Shown here one piece after another: positions 36,097 through 44,331 of a DNA stretch of 64,000 nt. Source of the stretch: JBGPEQ01 sp050180895. Lineage in GTDB: Bacteria; Pseudomonadota; Alphaproteobacteria; Dongiales; Dongiaceae. The stretch lies in assembly GCA_050180895.1 (NCBI GenBank), contig JBFXDS010000015.1, positions 22,636-86,635 on the forward strand. Reading direction: 5' to 3'. Made by a program: the position numbers and the translations under genes. The notes beneath the pieces were generated by a model. The model was not told the DNA's origin, did not search any database, and saw only the letters and a program-made list of their open reading frames with translations. Every line of letters starts with the position of its first letter. Positions within the stretch are counted from its first letter, which is position 1.

Positions 36097-36317
36097 TTTG
36101 CGAGCGCGCGGAACGTCTCGCGATACTCTGCCATGAACTCGCGGCCGAGCTTCAATTGCTCCTCGATCTTCGGATCGTAGGGCGTCAGCAGATACCCGCT
36201 CGGCGTCTCGACGGCAAAGAGCGCATCGCCCTTCTTCACCTTGAGGCGCGCCAGCATATCTTTGGGTATGACGGCTCCGGTCGAGGTGCCAACGGCCGTA
36301 AGCTTCAGCTTGTGCAT
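36093..36317 (-). CDS. AbrB/MazE/SpoVT-type antitoxin of the Doc module
   Basis: A 74-residue protein with a swapped-hairpin DNA-binding N terminus (LKLTAVGTSTGAVIPKDMLA, RLKVKKGDALFAVE) and a C-terminal helix (LKLGREFMAEYRETFRALAK) that should bind Doc. I start at the ATG at 36317, six bases after GGAG. The open frame continues upstream to 36401 without homology. It lies 4 bp overlapping with doc and just downstream of a good promoter. Confidence 0.85.
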   Translation of the reverse strand: MHKLKLTAVGTSTGAVIPKDMLARLKVKKGDALFAVETPSGYLLTPYDPKIEEQLKLGREFMAEYRETFRALAK

Positions 36318-36344
36318 GTGCCGCTCCATAATTATATCAATAAT

Positions 36345-36373
36345 AATGTAGCAGCAGAGGTTCGGCTTGTCCA
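36345..36373 (-). promoter_or_regulatory. Sigma-70-like promoter of the AbrB-Doc module
   Basis: On the minus strand, TGGACA (36368-36373) and TACATT (36345-36350) are 17 bp apart. An AT-rich stretch with TTATTGATATAA follows before the antitoxin ribosome-binding site and is a plausible operator. AT content here contrasts with the GC-rich surroundings. It begins 15 bp before the thrB stop on the same strand. Confidence 0.55.
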
Positions 36374-36387
36374 CCGAATAGGGCCGC

Positions 36388-37350
36388 TCACCCCACCCCA
36401 TAGGCCGCGGCGCTCTTCACCTCGCGGTGGAAGCGCAGCTTGCTCAGATATTCCAGCGGGTCCTTCGGCTTGACGAAGGCGCCGGCCGGATGGTTGAGCC
36501 AGTCATAGAGCCGGGTCAGCAGGAAGCGCAGCGCGCTGCCGCGGCAGAGCAGGGGGAGGACGGCCATTTCCTCCGCGGGGATCGGTCGCACCTTGTCGTA
36601 GGCCGTGATCATCAGCCGGGCCTTGGTGGCGTTGAAGCTGCTGTCGGGCTCGAAGCACCAGGCGTTGACACAGACCGCCAGGTCGTAGGCGTAGAAATCG
36701 TTGCAGGCGAAGTAGAAGTCGATGATTCCAGAGAGCCGATCGCCGAGAAAGAAGACGTTGTCGGGGAACAGGTCGGCATGGATAACGCCGGCCGCCAGCC
36801 CCTCGGGCCAACGCGCCTCGAACACCTCCAGCTCGCTTCCGATTTCGTCGGCCAGGCCCGCCGCCACCTGATGCGCGCGCGCGGCCGTGGACTCGTGCAG
36901 CCGCCGCCAGCCGGCCACCGACAGGTTGTTGGGACGGTGGCCTTCGTAGTCCGCGCCGGCGATATGCATGCGGGCCATGGCGTCGCCGAGCAGCTGGCAC
37001 TGCCGCGGCGTCGGCCGCCGCGGCCACATGCCGTCGAGGAAGCTGATGATCGCCGCCGGCCGGCCGCACAGCTCGCCGAGCGCCGAGCCGCCGCGCTGGT
37101 GGATGGGCGTCGGGCAGACGATGCCCTTGCCTGCCAGATGATCCATGAGTCCGAGGAAGAACGGCAAATCCGCCCGCGCCACCCGCCTCTCGTAGAGCGT
37201 CAGGATGTAGCGGCCACGATCGGTGGAGAGCAGGAAATTGCTGTTCTCCACGCCTTCGGCGATGCCCTTGCAGGAAACGGCCTGGCCGATGTCGTACAGC
37301 GCGACGAAGGTCTCCAGTTCGCCGTTCGAGACTTCCGTGTAGACGGCCAT
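36388..37350 (-). CDS. thrB: Homoserine kinase (aminoglycoside-phosphotransferase type)
   Basis: A 320-residue kinase of the APH/ThrB2 type, which phosphorylates homoserine for threonine synthesis. It begins MAVYTEVSNGELETFVALYD and has GVENSNFLLSTD for nucleotide binding, the Brenner catalytic motif VIHADLFPDNVFF and the metal motif GIIDFYFACNDFYAYDLA. These blocks match alphaproteobacterial ThrB, which is unrelated to the GHMP-type ThrB of E. coli. It lies 28 bp after ispH on the same strand, a pairing seen in many Alphaproteobacteria. Confidence 0.95.
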   Translation of the reverse strand: MAVYTEVSNGELETFVALYDIGQAVSCKGIAEGVENSNFLLSTDRGRYILTLYERRVARADLPFFLGLMDHLAGKGIVCPTPIHQRGGSALGELCGRPAAIISFLDGMWPRRPTPRQCQLLGDAMARMHIAGADYEGHRPNNLSVAGWRRLHESTAARAHQVAAGLADEIGSELEVFEARWPEGLAAGVIHADLFPDNVFFLGDRLSGIIDFYFACNDFYAYDLAVCVNAWCFEPDSSFNATKARLMITAYDKVRPIPAEEMAVLPLLCRGSALRFLLTRLYDWLNHPAGAFVKPKDPLEYLSKLRFHREVKSAAAYGVG

Positions 37351-37378
37351 GGAACGTGGCGGCCCTGCCAGGCTGGGA

Positions 37379-38323
37379 TCAGGCGGTGAGTGCCCTTGGC
37401 AGCTTGAAATGCACGCTTTCTTCGGTCACGGCAAGCTCTTCGACGGTGACGGCGAAGCGCTCCCGGCAGGCCGCGATCACTTCCTGGACCAGCAGTTCCG
37501 GCGCCGATGCGCCGGCGGTGAGGCCGAGCCGGCGCACGCCGTTGAGCCAGCGCCAGTCGATGTCGGCGGCGCGGCGCACCAGCCACGCCCGGGCGCAGCC
37601 CGCGCTCTTCGCCACCTCGACCAGCCGCATCGAGTTGGAGGAATTCGGCGCGCCGACGATCAGCATCGCGTCGCAGTCGGGCGCGATGGCCTTCACCGCC
37701 AGCTGCCGGTTGGTGGTGGCGTAGCAGATGTCCTCGCGACGCGGCCCGTGGATCTGCGGAAAGCGACGCCGCAGGACGCCGATGATCTCCGCCGCCTCGT
37801 CGACGGCCAGCGTCGTCTGCGTAATATAAGCGATGCTGCGTCCTGTGGGCGGCGCCAGCCTCTCGGCATCGGCCGCTGACTGCACCAGCGTCACGGCGCC
37901 GGCCGGGAGCTGCCCCATGGTGCCGATGACTTCGGGGTGGCCGGCGTGGCCGATCAGGATGATATGCCGGCCGGCGCCATGGTGTCGCTCGGCCTCGCGA
38001 TGCACCTTGCTCACCAGCGGGCAGGTGGCGTCGAGGGAGATCAGGCGGCGCTGGTTGGCCTCCACCGGCACCGATTTCGGCACGCCGTGGGCGGAGAAGA
38101 CGACCGGCGCGCCGGTCGGCACCTCGTCCAGCTCGTCGACGAACACAGCGCCCTTGGCCTCCAGGCTCTCGACCACGAACCGGTTGTGGACGATCTCGTG
38201 TCGCACATAGACCGGCGAACCATAGCGCTCGATCGCCCGCTCGACGATCTGCACCGCGCGCTCGACGCCGGCGCAGAATCCGCGCGGCGCGGCGAGGAGA
38301 AGCGTGAGCGGTGGGTATGTCAT
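37379..38323 (-). CDS. ispH: 4-hydroxy-3-methylbut-2-enyl diphosphate reductase
   Basis: A 314-residue iron-sulfur enzyme for the last step of the non-mevalonate isoprenoid pathway, giving IPP and DMAPP. The 4Fe-4S ligands are in PRGFCAGVERA, SLDATCPLVSKVH and a third Cys, probably CARAWLV. Substrate-binding His residues are in VFSAHGVP and GHAGHPEV, and GAPNSSNSMRL binds diphosphate. I start at 38323 (MTYPPLTLLLAAPRG), which has AGGA seven bases upstream. An open frame continues further but has no homology. Confidence 0.96.
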   Translation of the reverse strand: MTYPPLTLLLAAPRGFCAGVERAVQIVERAIERYGSPVYVRHEIVHNRFVVESLEAKGAVFVDELDEVPTGAPVVFSAHGVPKSVPVEANQRRLISLDATCPLVSKVHREAERHHGAGRHIILIGHAGHPEVIGTMGQLPAGAVTLVQSAADAERLAPPTGRSIAYITQTTLAVDEAAEIIGVLRRRFPQIHGPRREDICYATTNRQLAVKAIAPDCDAMLIVGAPNSSNSMRLVEVAKSAGCARAWLVRRAADIDWRWLNGVRRLGLTAGASAPELLVQEVIAACRERFAVTVEELAVTEESVHFKLPRALTA

Positions 38324-38463
38324 TCCGATGTCCTGCATATGTGCGGTCGTGCCGAATTCCGCAACCGCCTTGTGTATCGCCCAGGCGTTAACTACAGTCG
38401 CCGGGCCGCGACCGCACCGCCGGCGGGACAGTAGACCAGGGGAGGAGGCGAAGGAAGTCCGAC

Positions 38464-38703
38464 ATGGCAGAACCCATTCCGGCGCAAAAGGCGCCCTATC
38501 CCGTCGACGTCGAGGCCGGCAAGACGTACTGGTGGTGCCGCTGCGGTCGCAGCGCCAACCAGCCTTTCTGCGACGGCTCGCACGCCGCGTTCGGCCTCTC
38601 CCCTCTGGAATACACCGCGACTGCGACGGCAAAGGTATGGTTTTGTGGCTGCAAGGCGACAAAGAAGCAGCCTTTGTGCGACGGCACCCACAAGACCGTC
38701 TAG
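38464..38703 (+). CDS. Tandem CDGSH iron-sulfur protein
   Basis: A 79-residue protein made of two CDGSH zinc-finger-like modules: CRCGRSANQPFCDGSH and CGCKATKKQPLCDGTH. Each module binds a 2Fe-2S cluster by three Cys and one His. Bacterial tandem CDGSH proteins are small soluble proteins, probably involved in redox or cluster transfer; the exact role is unknown. It starts 140 bp from the divergent ispH, whose product also carries an iron-sulfur cluster. A lipoprotein gene follows 18 bp later. Confidence 0.92.
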   Translation: MAEPIPAQKAPYPVDVEAGKTYWWCRCGRSANQPFCDGSHAAFGLSPLEYTATATAKVWFCGCKATKKQPLCDGTHKTV

Positions 38704-38721
38704 CCCGTCCGCATTTCCTCC

Positions 38722-39267
38722 ATGGCCCCTCGCATCGCCCTGCGGCTCGCATTGATTGCCGCGCCGCTCCTCCTCGCCGCCTGCGAGACCCTGCGCTCCA
38801 TCGATTTCAGCCCGGAGCCGGTGATTCCCCCGCCCTGTCCGCGCGCCGTCGTCGGCGAAGGCGCCGGCCACCTGACGCGCTTCGATGGCACCGGCAAGGA
38901 CGCCACCGATGTGGTCTTCGATGCGGAGATCTTCGATCTTGCGGGGAGCTGCGTCTATGACGACGAGGAGATCGAGGTCGACATGCAGGTCCAGATCGTC
39001 GCCGGACGCGGCCCGGCGGCGACCGACGACTATGCGCGCTTCGACTACTTCGTCGCCGTCACCAGCGCCGACGGGACCATCCTGGCGCGCGAGGCGTTCG
39101 ATGCCGCCATCGAGCTGTCCGGCAACCAGACGCGCAACGAGATCATCGACGAGATCGAGCAGACCATCCCGATCCCGGAGGGCGGCAGCGGCGGCGGCCT
39201 CGTCATCATCGTCGGCTTCGAGATGACGCCCGAGGAGCTCGAGTTCAACCGCCAGCAGGGACGGTGA
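38722..39267 (+). CDS. Predicted lipoprotein, function unknown
   Basis: A 181-residue protein with a lipoprotein signal (LALIAAPLLLAAC, Cys about residue 21). The mature part looks mostly beta: RAVVGEGAGHLTRF, DATDVVFDAEIFDLAGSC, EIEVDMQVQIVAGRG and a Gly-rich stretch near the end. Similar small lipoproteins occur widely in Alphaproteobacteria without assigned function. It follows the CDGSH gene by 18 bp and may share its transcript. I do not recognise a named family. Confidence 0.85.
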   Translation: MAPRIALRLALIAAPLLLAACETLRSIDFSPEPVIPPPCPRAVVGEGAGHLTRFDGTGKDATDVVFDAEIFDLAGSCVYDDEEIEVDMQVQIVAGRGPAATDDYARFDYFVAVTSADGTILAREAFDAAIELSGNQTRNEIIDEIEQTIPIPEGGSGGGLVIIVGFEMTPEELEFNRQQGR

Positions 39268-39326
39268 GGGCGTGGTGCTCAACAGAGAATCGCACGCCAC
39301 TTACCGGCGTTGCCTGACTCGGTTCA

Positions 39327-39385
39327 TTCCCCCGCCCCATGTGGGCGGGGGTTAAGGGGGCGGGGTCTCGCGCCGGCAGGCGCCA
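39327..39385. repeat. Dispersed repeat B, copy between the lipoprotein and glycine riboswitch
   Basis: The hairpin CCCCCGCCCCATGTGGGCGG with GGG is followed by GGGGGCGGGGTCTCGCGCCG and the palindromic GCGCCGGCAGGCGC tail. It is the closest sibling of the copy at 60975-61030. It lies after the lipoprotein stop and could terminate that transcript. The remaining bases up to 39529 show no gene and only a weak TTGACC promoter-like hexamer at 39489. Confidence 0.7.
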
Positions 39386-39529
39386 GAAGGCAAGAGTCAT
39401 CATGGATGAGGCGGATAGGCTTGTTGCTGCGTCGGCTGTTTCACCGAGATGGTGCATCGCTGATGTGACAGGGGTTGCGCTTTCGGCCTTGACCGGATCG
39501 GCCCGGCGGAGGAATCTGCCAGGGCCTGC

Positions 39530-39747
39530 GCGGGAGAGACCGGCCGATATGGCCGGCGCCGAAGGAGCAACCGCCCCGGAAACTCTCAGGCAAAAGGACC
39601 GCGCGGCACTGAGGCACTCTGGAAAGTAGGCGTCCGGCGCGGCAGGGTCCGTGTCCGCCGCCTCACCGAAGGGGTAAGCCGCCCGGCGCGGTCGTCATGT
39701 CCGATCGCGTCCGACGGTGAATCTTTCAGGTCCGAAGACAGAGGGGG
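39530..39747 (+). ncRNA. Tandem glycine riboswitch upstream of gcvTHP
   Basis: Two aptamers are recognisable. The first (about 39530-39625) contains GGGAGAG, CGCCGAAGGAGCAA, CTCTCAGGCAAAAGGACC and CACTCTGGAAAG. The second (about 39630-39747) contains CACCGAAGGGGTAAGCC, TGAATCTTTCAGGTCCGAAG and ACAGAGG. These are the conserved core blocks of the gcvT riboswitch class, which binds glycine. It ends some 57 bp before the proposed gcvT start, so glycine probably turns on the glycine cleavage operon. The second aptamer has an enlarged P3 arm (GCCCGGCGCGGTC region). Confidence 0.93.
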
Positions 39748-39804
39748 CTCCGTGGCGGCGAAATGCCGGCATGGACGACCCGATTCCTGTCGGAGGACGT
39801 GCCG

Positions 39805-40926
39805 TTGACCGATTCCAGCCAGCCGCTGAAACGCACGCCGCTGCATGCGCTGCATGTCGTGCTCGGCGCCAAGATGGTGCCGTTCGCCGGCTACGACATG
39901 CCCGTGCAGTATCCGATGGGCATCCTGGCCGAGCATCAGCACACGCGCGCCGCCGCCGGCCTGTTCGACGTCTCGCATATGGGCCAGGTCAGGCTGACCG
40001 GGTCGGGCGGTGCGAGCGCGGCCAAGGCGCTGGAGGCGCTGGTCCCCGCCGACGTCCAGGCGCTGACGCCGGGGCAGATGCGCTACACCCAGTTCACCAA
40101 CGAAGCCGGCGGCATCCTCGACGACCTCATGGTCGCCAATACCGGCGATCATCTGATGCTCGTCGTCAACGCCGCGGGCAAGGACGCCGACGCCGCGCAT
40201 CTGCGCCGCCATCTCGCCGGGTCGTGCCGGATCGAGGAGCTGTCCACCCGCGGCCTGCTCGCGTTGCAGGGGCCGAAGGCGGCGGAGGTGCTGGAGCGAT
40301 TCGCGCCGCAGTGCCGCGCCATGACCTTCATGACCGCGGCGTTCCTGACGGTCGACGGCGTCACCTGCTACGTCACCCGCTCCGGCTATACTGGCGAGGA
40401 CGGCTACGAGATCTCGATGCCCGGCGATGCGGCCGATCGCCTCGCCCGCCGCCTGCTGCAGGAGCCGGAGGTGAAGCCGGTCGGCCTCGGCGCCCGCGAT
40501 TCTCTACGTCTCGAGGCCGGCCTCTGCCTCCACGGCAACGACATCGACGCGGGCACCACGCCCGTCGAGGCCGCCCTCACCTGGTCGATCGGCAAGCGCC
40601 GGCGCGGCGAGGGCGGCTTCATCGGCGCCGACGTGATCCTGAAGCAGCTCAAGGAGGGCGCGCCGCGCCGCCTCGTCGGCATCCGCCCGGAGGGGCGCGC
40701 CCCCGCGCGCGCCCATGCCGAGATTCGCGATGCCGGCGGACGCCGCATCGGCGAGGTCACCAGCGGCGGCTTCGGCCCGACCGTCAACGGGCCCGTCGCC
40801 ATGGGCTATGTCGCGGCCGGCAGCGCCGCGCCCGGCACCGATCTGCAGGTCGTCGTCCGCGACAAGGCGCTGCCCGCCAAGGTCGCGCCGCTGCCGTTCG
40901 TTCCGCACCGCTACCACCGAGGCTGA
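39805..40926 (+). CDS. gcvT: Aminomethyltransferase (glycine cleavage T protein)
   Basis: A protein of about 373 residues that releases ammonia and transfers the C1 unit from the lipoyl arm of GcvH to tetrahydrofolate. Blocks are RTPLHALHVVLGAKMVPFAG, GLFDVSHMGQVRL, TRSGYTGEDGYEI, GLGARDSLRLEAGLCLHGND and VTSGGFGPTV. I favour a TTG start at 39805 (TDSSQPLKRTPLH), which has GGAGG eight bases upstream; an ATG at 39763 would add 14 residues without a ribosome-binding site. It heads a four-gene operon under the glycine riboswitch. Confidence 0.95.
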   Translation: MTDSSQPLKRTPLHALHVVLGAKMVPFAGYDMPVQYPMGILAEHQHTRAAAGLFDVSHMGQVRLTGSGGASAAKALEALVPADVQALTPGQMRYTQFTNEAGGILDDLMVANTGDHLMLVVNAAGKDADAAHLRRHLAGSCRIEELSTRGLLALQGPKAAEVLERFAPQCRAMTFMTAAFLTVDGVTCYVTRSGYTGEDGYEISMPGDAADRLARRLLQEPEVKPVGLGARDSLRLEAGLCLHGNDIDAGTTPVEAALTWSIGKRRRGEGGFIGADVILKQLKEGAPRRLVGIRPEGRAPARAHAEIRDAGGRRIGEVTSGGFGPTVNGPVAMGYVAAGSAAPGTDLQVVVRDKALPAKVAPLPFVPHRYHRG

Positions 40927-40939
40927 GGGGAGAGCACCG

Positions 40940-41317
40940 ATGAGCACCGTGAAGTTCACCAAGGAGCATGAATGGATCCAGGTCGAGGGCGATACCGGCA
41001 CCGTCGGCATCACCGACTATGCGCAGGAGCAGCTCGGCGACGTCGTCTATGTCGAGCTTCCGGCGGTCGGCAAGCAGGTCGAGAAGGGCAAGGAGATGGC
41101 CGTCGTCGAATCGGTGAAGGCGGCGAGCGAGGTCTATGCGCCCGTCAGCGGTTCGGTGGTCGCCGTCAACGAGAAGCTGAGCGCGGAGCCGGCCACGGTC
41201 AATGCCGAGCCCATGGCGGGCGGCTGGTTCGTCAAGATCAAGCTCGGCAACCCGGCGGAGCTCGAGGGGCTGATGGACAAGGCCGCCTATGACGCCTTCG
41301 TGAAGGAACCGCACTGA
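40940..41317 (+). CDS. gcvH: Glycine cleavage system H protein
   Basis: A 125-residue lipoyl carrier protein that shuttles the aminomethyl group between the P, T and L proteins. The lipoylated Lys is in AVVESVKAASEVYAPV. The N terminus TVKFTKEHEWIQVEG and GITDYAQEQLGDVVYVELP are typical. It follows gcvT by 13 bp behind GGGGAGAG. Its TGA overlaps the gcvPA ATG. Confidence 0.97.
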   Translation: MSTVKFTKEHEWIQVEGDTGTVGITDYAQEQLGDVVYVELPAVGKQVEKGKEMAVVESVKAASEVYAPVSGSVVAVNEKLSAEPATVNAEPMAGGWFVKIKLGNPAELEGLMDKAAYDAFVKEPH

Positions 41318-42660
41318 TGCGCTATCTGCCGCTGACGGAGGCCGACCGCCGGGCGATGCTGGCGAAGATCGGCGTGCCTTCCGTCGACAGCCTGTTCCGC
41401 GACGTGCCTGAGGCGGCGCGCCTGCGCGGTTTGATCGACCTGCCGCGCCATATGGGCGAGCTCGAAGTCGAACGCGCCATCTCCGCCATGGCGGCGAAGA
41501 ACCTCGGCACCGGCCGGGCGCCGTCCTTCCTCGGCGCCGGCGCCTATCGCCATCACGTCCCGGCCGCCGTCGACCACTTGATCCAGCGCGGCGAGTTCCT
41601 CACCTCCTACACGCCCTATCAGCCGGAGGTGACGCAGGGCACGCTCGAATATCTGTTCGAGTTCCAGACGCAAGTCGCGCTTCTCGCCGACATGGATGTG
41701 GCCAATGCCTCGATGTATGACGGCGCCACCGCCACGGCAGAGGCGGCGATGATGGCCAACCGCGTCACGCGGCGCGGCAAGGCGATCCTCTCCGGCGGCC
41801 TGCACCCGCACTATCGCGAGATCATCGCCACCCACGCGCACTTCGGCGGCTTCACGGCGGAAGCTCTCCCGCCGGATCCGCAGGGCCGCGAGAGCCTGAT
41901 CGACCGCATCGATTCGCAGACGTCCTGCGTCGTCGTCCAGAACCCCGGCTTCTTCGGCCATGTGCGCGACTACGCCGCGCTCGCCCAGGCCTGCCAGAAG
42001 GCCGGCGCCCTGCTCATCGTCGCCGTCGCCGAGGTCGTCTCGCTCGGCGCCGTGGTTCCGCCCGGCGCCATGGGCGCCGACATCGTCGCCGCCGAGGGTC
42101 AGTCGCTCGGCAATGCGCTGGGCTTCGGCGGCCCCTATGTCGGCCTCTTCGCCACGCGCGACAAATATGTCCGGCAGATGCCCGGCCGCCTCGTCGGCCA
42201 GACGACGGACACCGACGGCCGGCGCGGCTGGGTGCTGACCCTGTCGACGCGCGAGCAACACATCCGCCGCGAGAAGGCGACCAGCAACATCTGCACCAAC
42301 TCCGGCCTCTGCGCGCTCGCCTTCACCATCCATCTGACCTTGCTCGGCGAAGCCGGCTTCACGCGACTCGCGCAGCTCAACCACGCTGCCGCCGTCCGGC
42401 TCGCCGGACGGCTGTCGTCTGTGAAGGGAGTCGACGTCATCAACGACACCTTCTTCAACGAGTTCACCGTGAAGCTGCCGAAGCCGGCGGCCACGGTCGT
42501 CGATGCGCTTGCCGGCCGCGGCATCCTCGGCGGCGTCCCCGTGTCGCGGCTCTACCCCAACGAGCCCGCGCTGGCGAATCTCCTCCTCCTCGCCGCCACC
42601 GAAACCAACACCGACGCCGACATGGACACCCTCGCCGGCGCGCTGAAAGAGGTGCTGTGA
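41317..42660 (+). CDS. gcvPA: Glycine dehydrogenase (decarboxylating) subunit 1
   Basis: The 447-residue N-terminal-half subunit of a split P protein. It has MRYLPLTEADRRAMLAKIG at the start and the FLGAGAYRHHVPAAVDHLI, YTPYQPEVTQGTLEYLFEFQ and NASMYDGATATAEAAMMA blocks. With GcvPB it forms the PLP enzyme that decarboxylates glycine. The split form is common in some Alphaproteobacteria and in Firmicutes and archaea. The start overlaps the gcvH stop and the stop overlaps the gcvPB start by one base. Confidence 0.97.
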   Translation: MRYLPLTEADRRAMLAKIGVPSVDSLFRDVPEAARLRGLIDLPRHMGELEVERAISAMAAKNLGTGRAPSFLGAGAYRHHVPAAVDHLIQRGEFLTSYTPYQPEVTQGTLEYLFEFQTQVALLADMDVANASMYDGATATAEAAMMANRVTRRGKAILSGGLHPHYREIIATHAHFGGFTAEALPPDPQGRESLIDRIDSQTSCVVVQNPGFFGHVRDYAALAQACQKAGALLIVAVAEVVSLGAVVPPGAMGADIVAAEGQSLGNALGFGGPYVGLFATRDKYVRQMPGRLVGQTTDTDGRRGWVLTLSTREQHIRREKATSNICTNSGLCALAFTIHLTLLGEAGFTRLAQLNHAAAVRLAGRLSSVKGVDVINDTFFNEFTVKLPKPAATVVDALAGRGILGGVPVSRLYPNEPALANLLLLAATETNTDADMDTLAGALKEVL

Positions 42661-44192
42661 TGCAACGCGATCCCGTCACCGGCACCTTCAGCGGCAACCG
42701 CGGGCTGCAGATCGAGGAGCCGCTGATTTTCGAGCAGGACGCGCCGGGCCGCACCGGCGTCGATCTGCCGGACCCGCCGAAGTTCGAGAGCCGCCTCGGC
42801 GGCCTTGCGCGCAAGGGCGCCGTCGGCCTGCCCGGGCTGTCGGAGCCGCAGGTGGTGCGCCACTACACGCGGCTGTCGCAGAAGAACTACGCCATCGACA
42901 TGGGGCTCTATCCGCTCGGCTCCTGCACCATGAAGCACAATCCGCGCCTCAACGAGAAGATGGTGCGGCTGCCGGGCCTGGCCGATCTCCATCCCCTGCA
43001 GCCGGTAAGGACGGTGCAAGGCGCGCTGGAGCTGATCGACAAGCTGGCGCACTGGCTGAAGACGCTGACGGGCATGCCGGCGGTGGCGCTGTCGCCCGGC
43101 GCGGGCGCCCATGGCGAGCTCTGCGGCATCATGGCCATCCGCGCCGCCCACGAGGCCAAGGGCGAGGGGCACCGCAAGCGGATATTGGTGCCGGAGTCGG
43201 CGCACGGGACGAACCCGGCCACCGCGGCCGGCGTCGGCTATGCCGTCGATCCGATCCCGGCCAACGAGCGCGGCCGCGTCGACCTCGCCGCCTTCAAGGC
43301 CAAGCTCGGCGCCGATGTCGCCGGCATCATGATCACCAACCCCAACACCTGTGGCCTGTTCGAGAGCGACGTGAAGGAGATCGCCGACGCGATCCACGCC
43401 GTCGGCGGCTATTTCTACGGCGACGGCGCCAACTTCAACGCCATCGTCGGCCGCGTCCGCCCCGGCGATCTCGGCGTCGACTGCATGCACATCAACCTGC
43501 ACAAGACCTTCTCCACGCCGCATGGCGGCGGCGGTCCCGGCGCCGGCCCCGTGGTGCTGTCGGCGGCGCTGGCGCCCTTCGCGCCGCTGCCCTATGTGGT
43601 GCACGGCCCGGACGGCTTCGACCTCGTCGAGCGCGACGATCATCCGCGGGCCGCCGGCCGGGCCTTCGGCCGGCTCAAGAGCTTCCACGGCCAGATGGGC
43701 ATGTTCGTGCGCGCGCTCGCCTACATGATGAGCCACGGCGCCGACGGCCTGCGCCAGGTCGCCGACGACGCCGTGCTCAACGCCAACTATCTCATGGCGT
43801 CGCTGAAGGACGACATGACCTCGGCCTTCGAGGGGCCGTGCATGCACGAGGCGCTGTTCGACGACGCGTTCCTCAAGGACACCGGCGTCTCCACCCTCGA
43901 CGTCGCCAAGGCGATGATCGACGAGGGCTTCCATCCCATGACCATGTATTTCCCGCTGGTCGTGCACGGCGCCCTGCTGATCGAGCCGACGGAAACCGAG
44001 AGCAAGGAGTCGCTCGATCAGTTCATCGCGGTCATGCAGGGCCTGGCGCGGCGCGCCAAGGGCGGCGACACCGCCTATTTCCACGCCGCTCCGACCCTGA
44101 CGCCGCGCCGCCGCCTCGACGAGACCGCCGCCGCCCGCAAGCCCGTCCTGCGCTGGAAGCCGTCGCCGATTACCGGAGAAGCGGCCGAGTAG
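42660..44192 (+). CDS. gcvPB: Glycine dehydrogenase (decarboxylating) subunit 2
   Basis: The 510-residue C-terminal-half subunit of the split P protein, carrying the PLP-binding Lys in HINLHKTFSTPHGGGGPG. Other blocks are YPLGSCTMKHNPRLNEKM, ALSPGAGAHGEL and SAHGTNPATAAGVGY. Start and gcvPA stop overlap as TGATG. The L protein (dihydrolipoyl dehydrogenase) is not in the operon, as usual. The last about 25 residues are Arg- and Ala-rich and less conserved. Confidence 0.97.
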   Translation: MQRDPVTGTFSGNRGLQIEEPLIFEQDAPGRTGVDLPDPPKFESRLGGLARKGAVGLPGLSEPQVVRHYTRLSQKNYAIDMGLYPLGSCTMKHNPRLNEKMVRLPGLADLHPLQPVRTVQGALELIDKLAHWLKTLTGMPAVALSPGAGAHGELCGIMAIRAAHEAKGEGHRKRILVPESAHGTNPATAAGVGYAVDPIPANERGRVDLAAFKAKLGADVAGIMITNPNTCGLFESDVKEIADAIHAVGGYFYGDGANFNAIVGRVRPGDLGVDCMHINLHKTFSTPHGGGGPGAGPVVLSAALAPFAPLPYVVHGPDGFDLVERDDHPRAAGRAFGRLKSFHGQMGMFVRALAYMMSHGADGLRQVADDAVLNANYLMASLKDDMTSAFEGPCMHEALFDDAFLKDTGVSTLDVAKAMIDEGFHPMTMYFPLVVHGALLIEPTETESKESLDQFIAVMQGLARRAKGGDTAYFHAAPTLTPRRRLDETAAARKPVLRWKPSPITGEAAE

Positions 44193-44217
44193 GGCGGCAA
44201 GAGTGGGGTCGGCAGCG

Positions 44218-44300
44218 TGCGTCCTTCGACAAGCTCGGGATGAGGCGCTTTCTTTATGCCACCAAGATTTCCCCTCATCCTGAGCTTGTCGAAGGACGCA
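44218..44300. repeat. 83-bp hairpin repeat A, copy 4 (convergent genes gcvPB / hydroxylase)
   Basis: Full copy with arms TGCGTCCTTCGACAAGCTCG (left) and GAGCTTGTCGAAGGACGCA (right). The A-to-G change in the left arm opposite an unchanged T leaves a G-T wobble pair. It lies between two convergent genes, where a hairpin could end transcription on both strands. Confidence 0.85.
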
Positions 44301-44331
44301 CGGCCTTCATGCCACCCCAGGGCGGAGGCGT

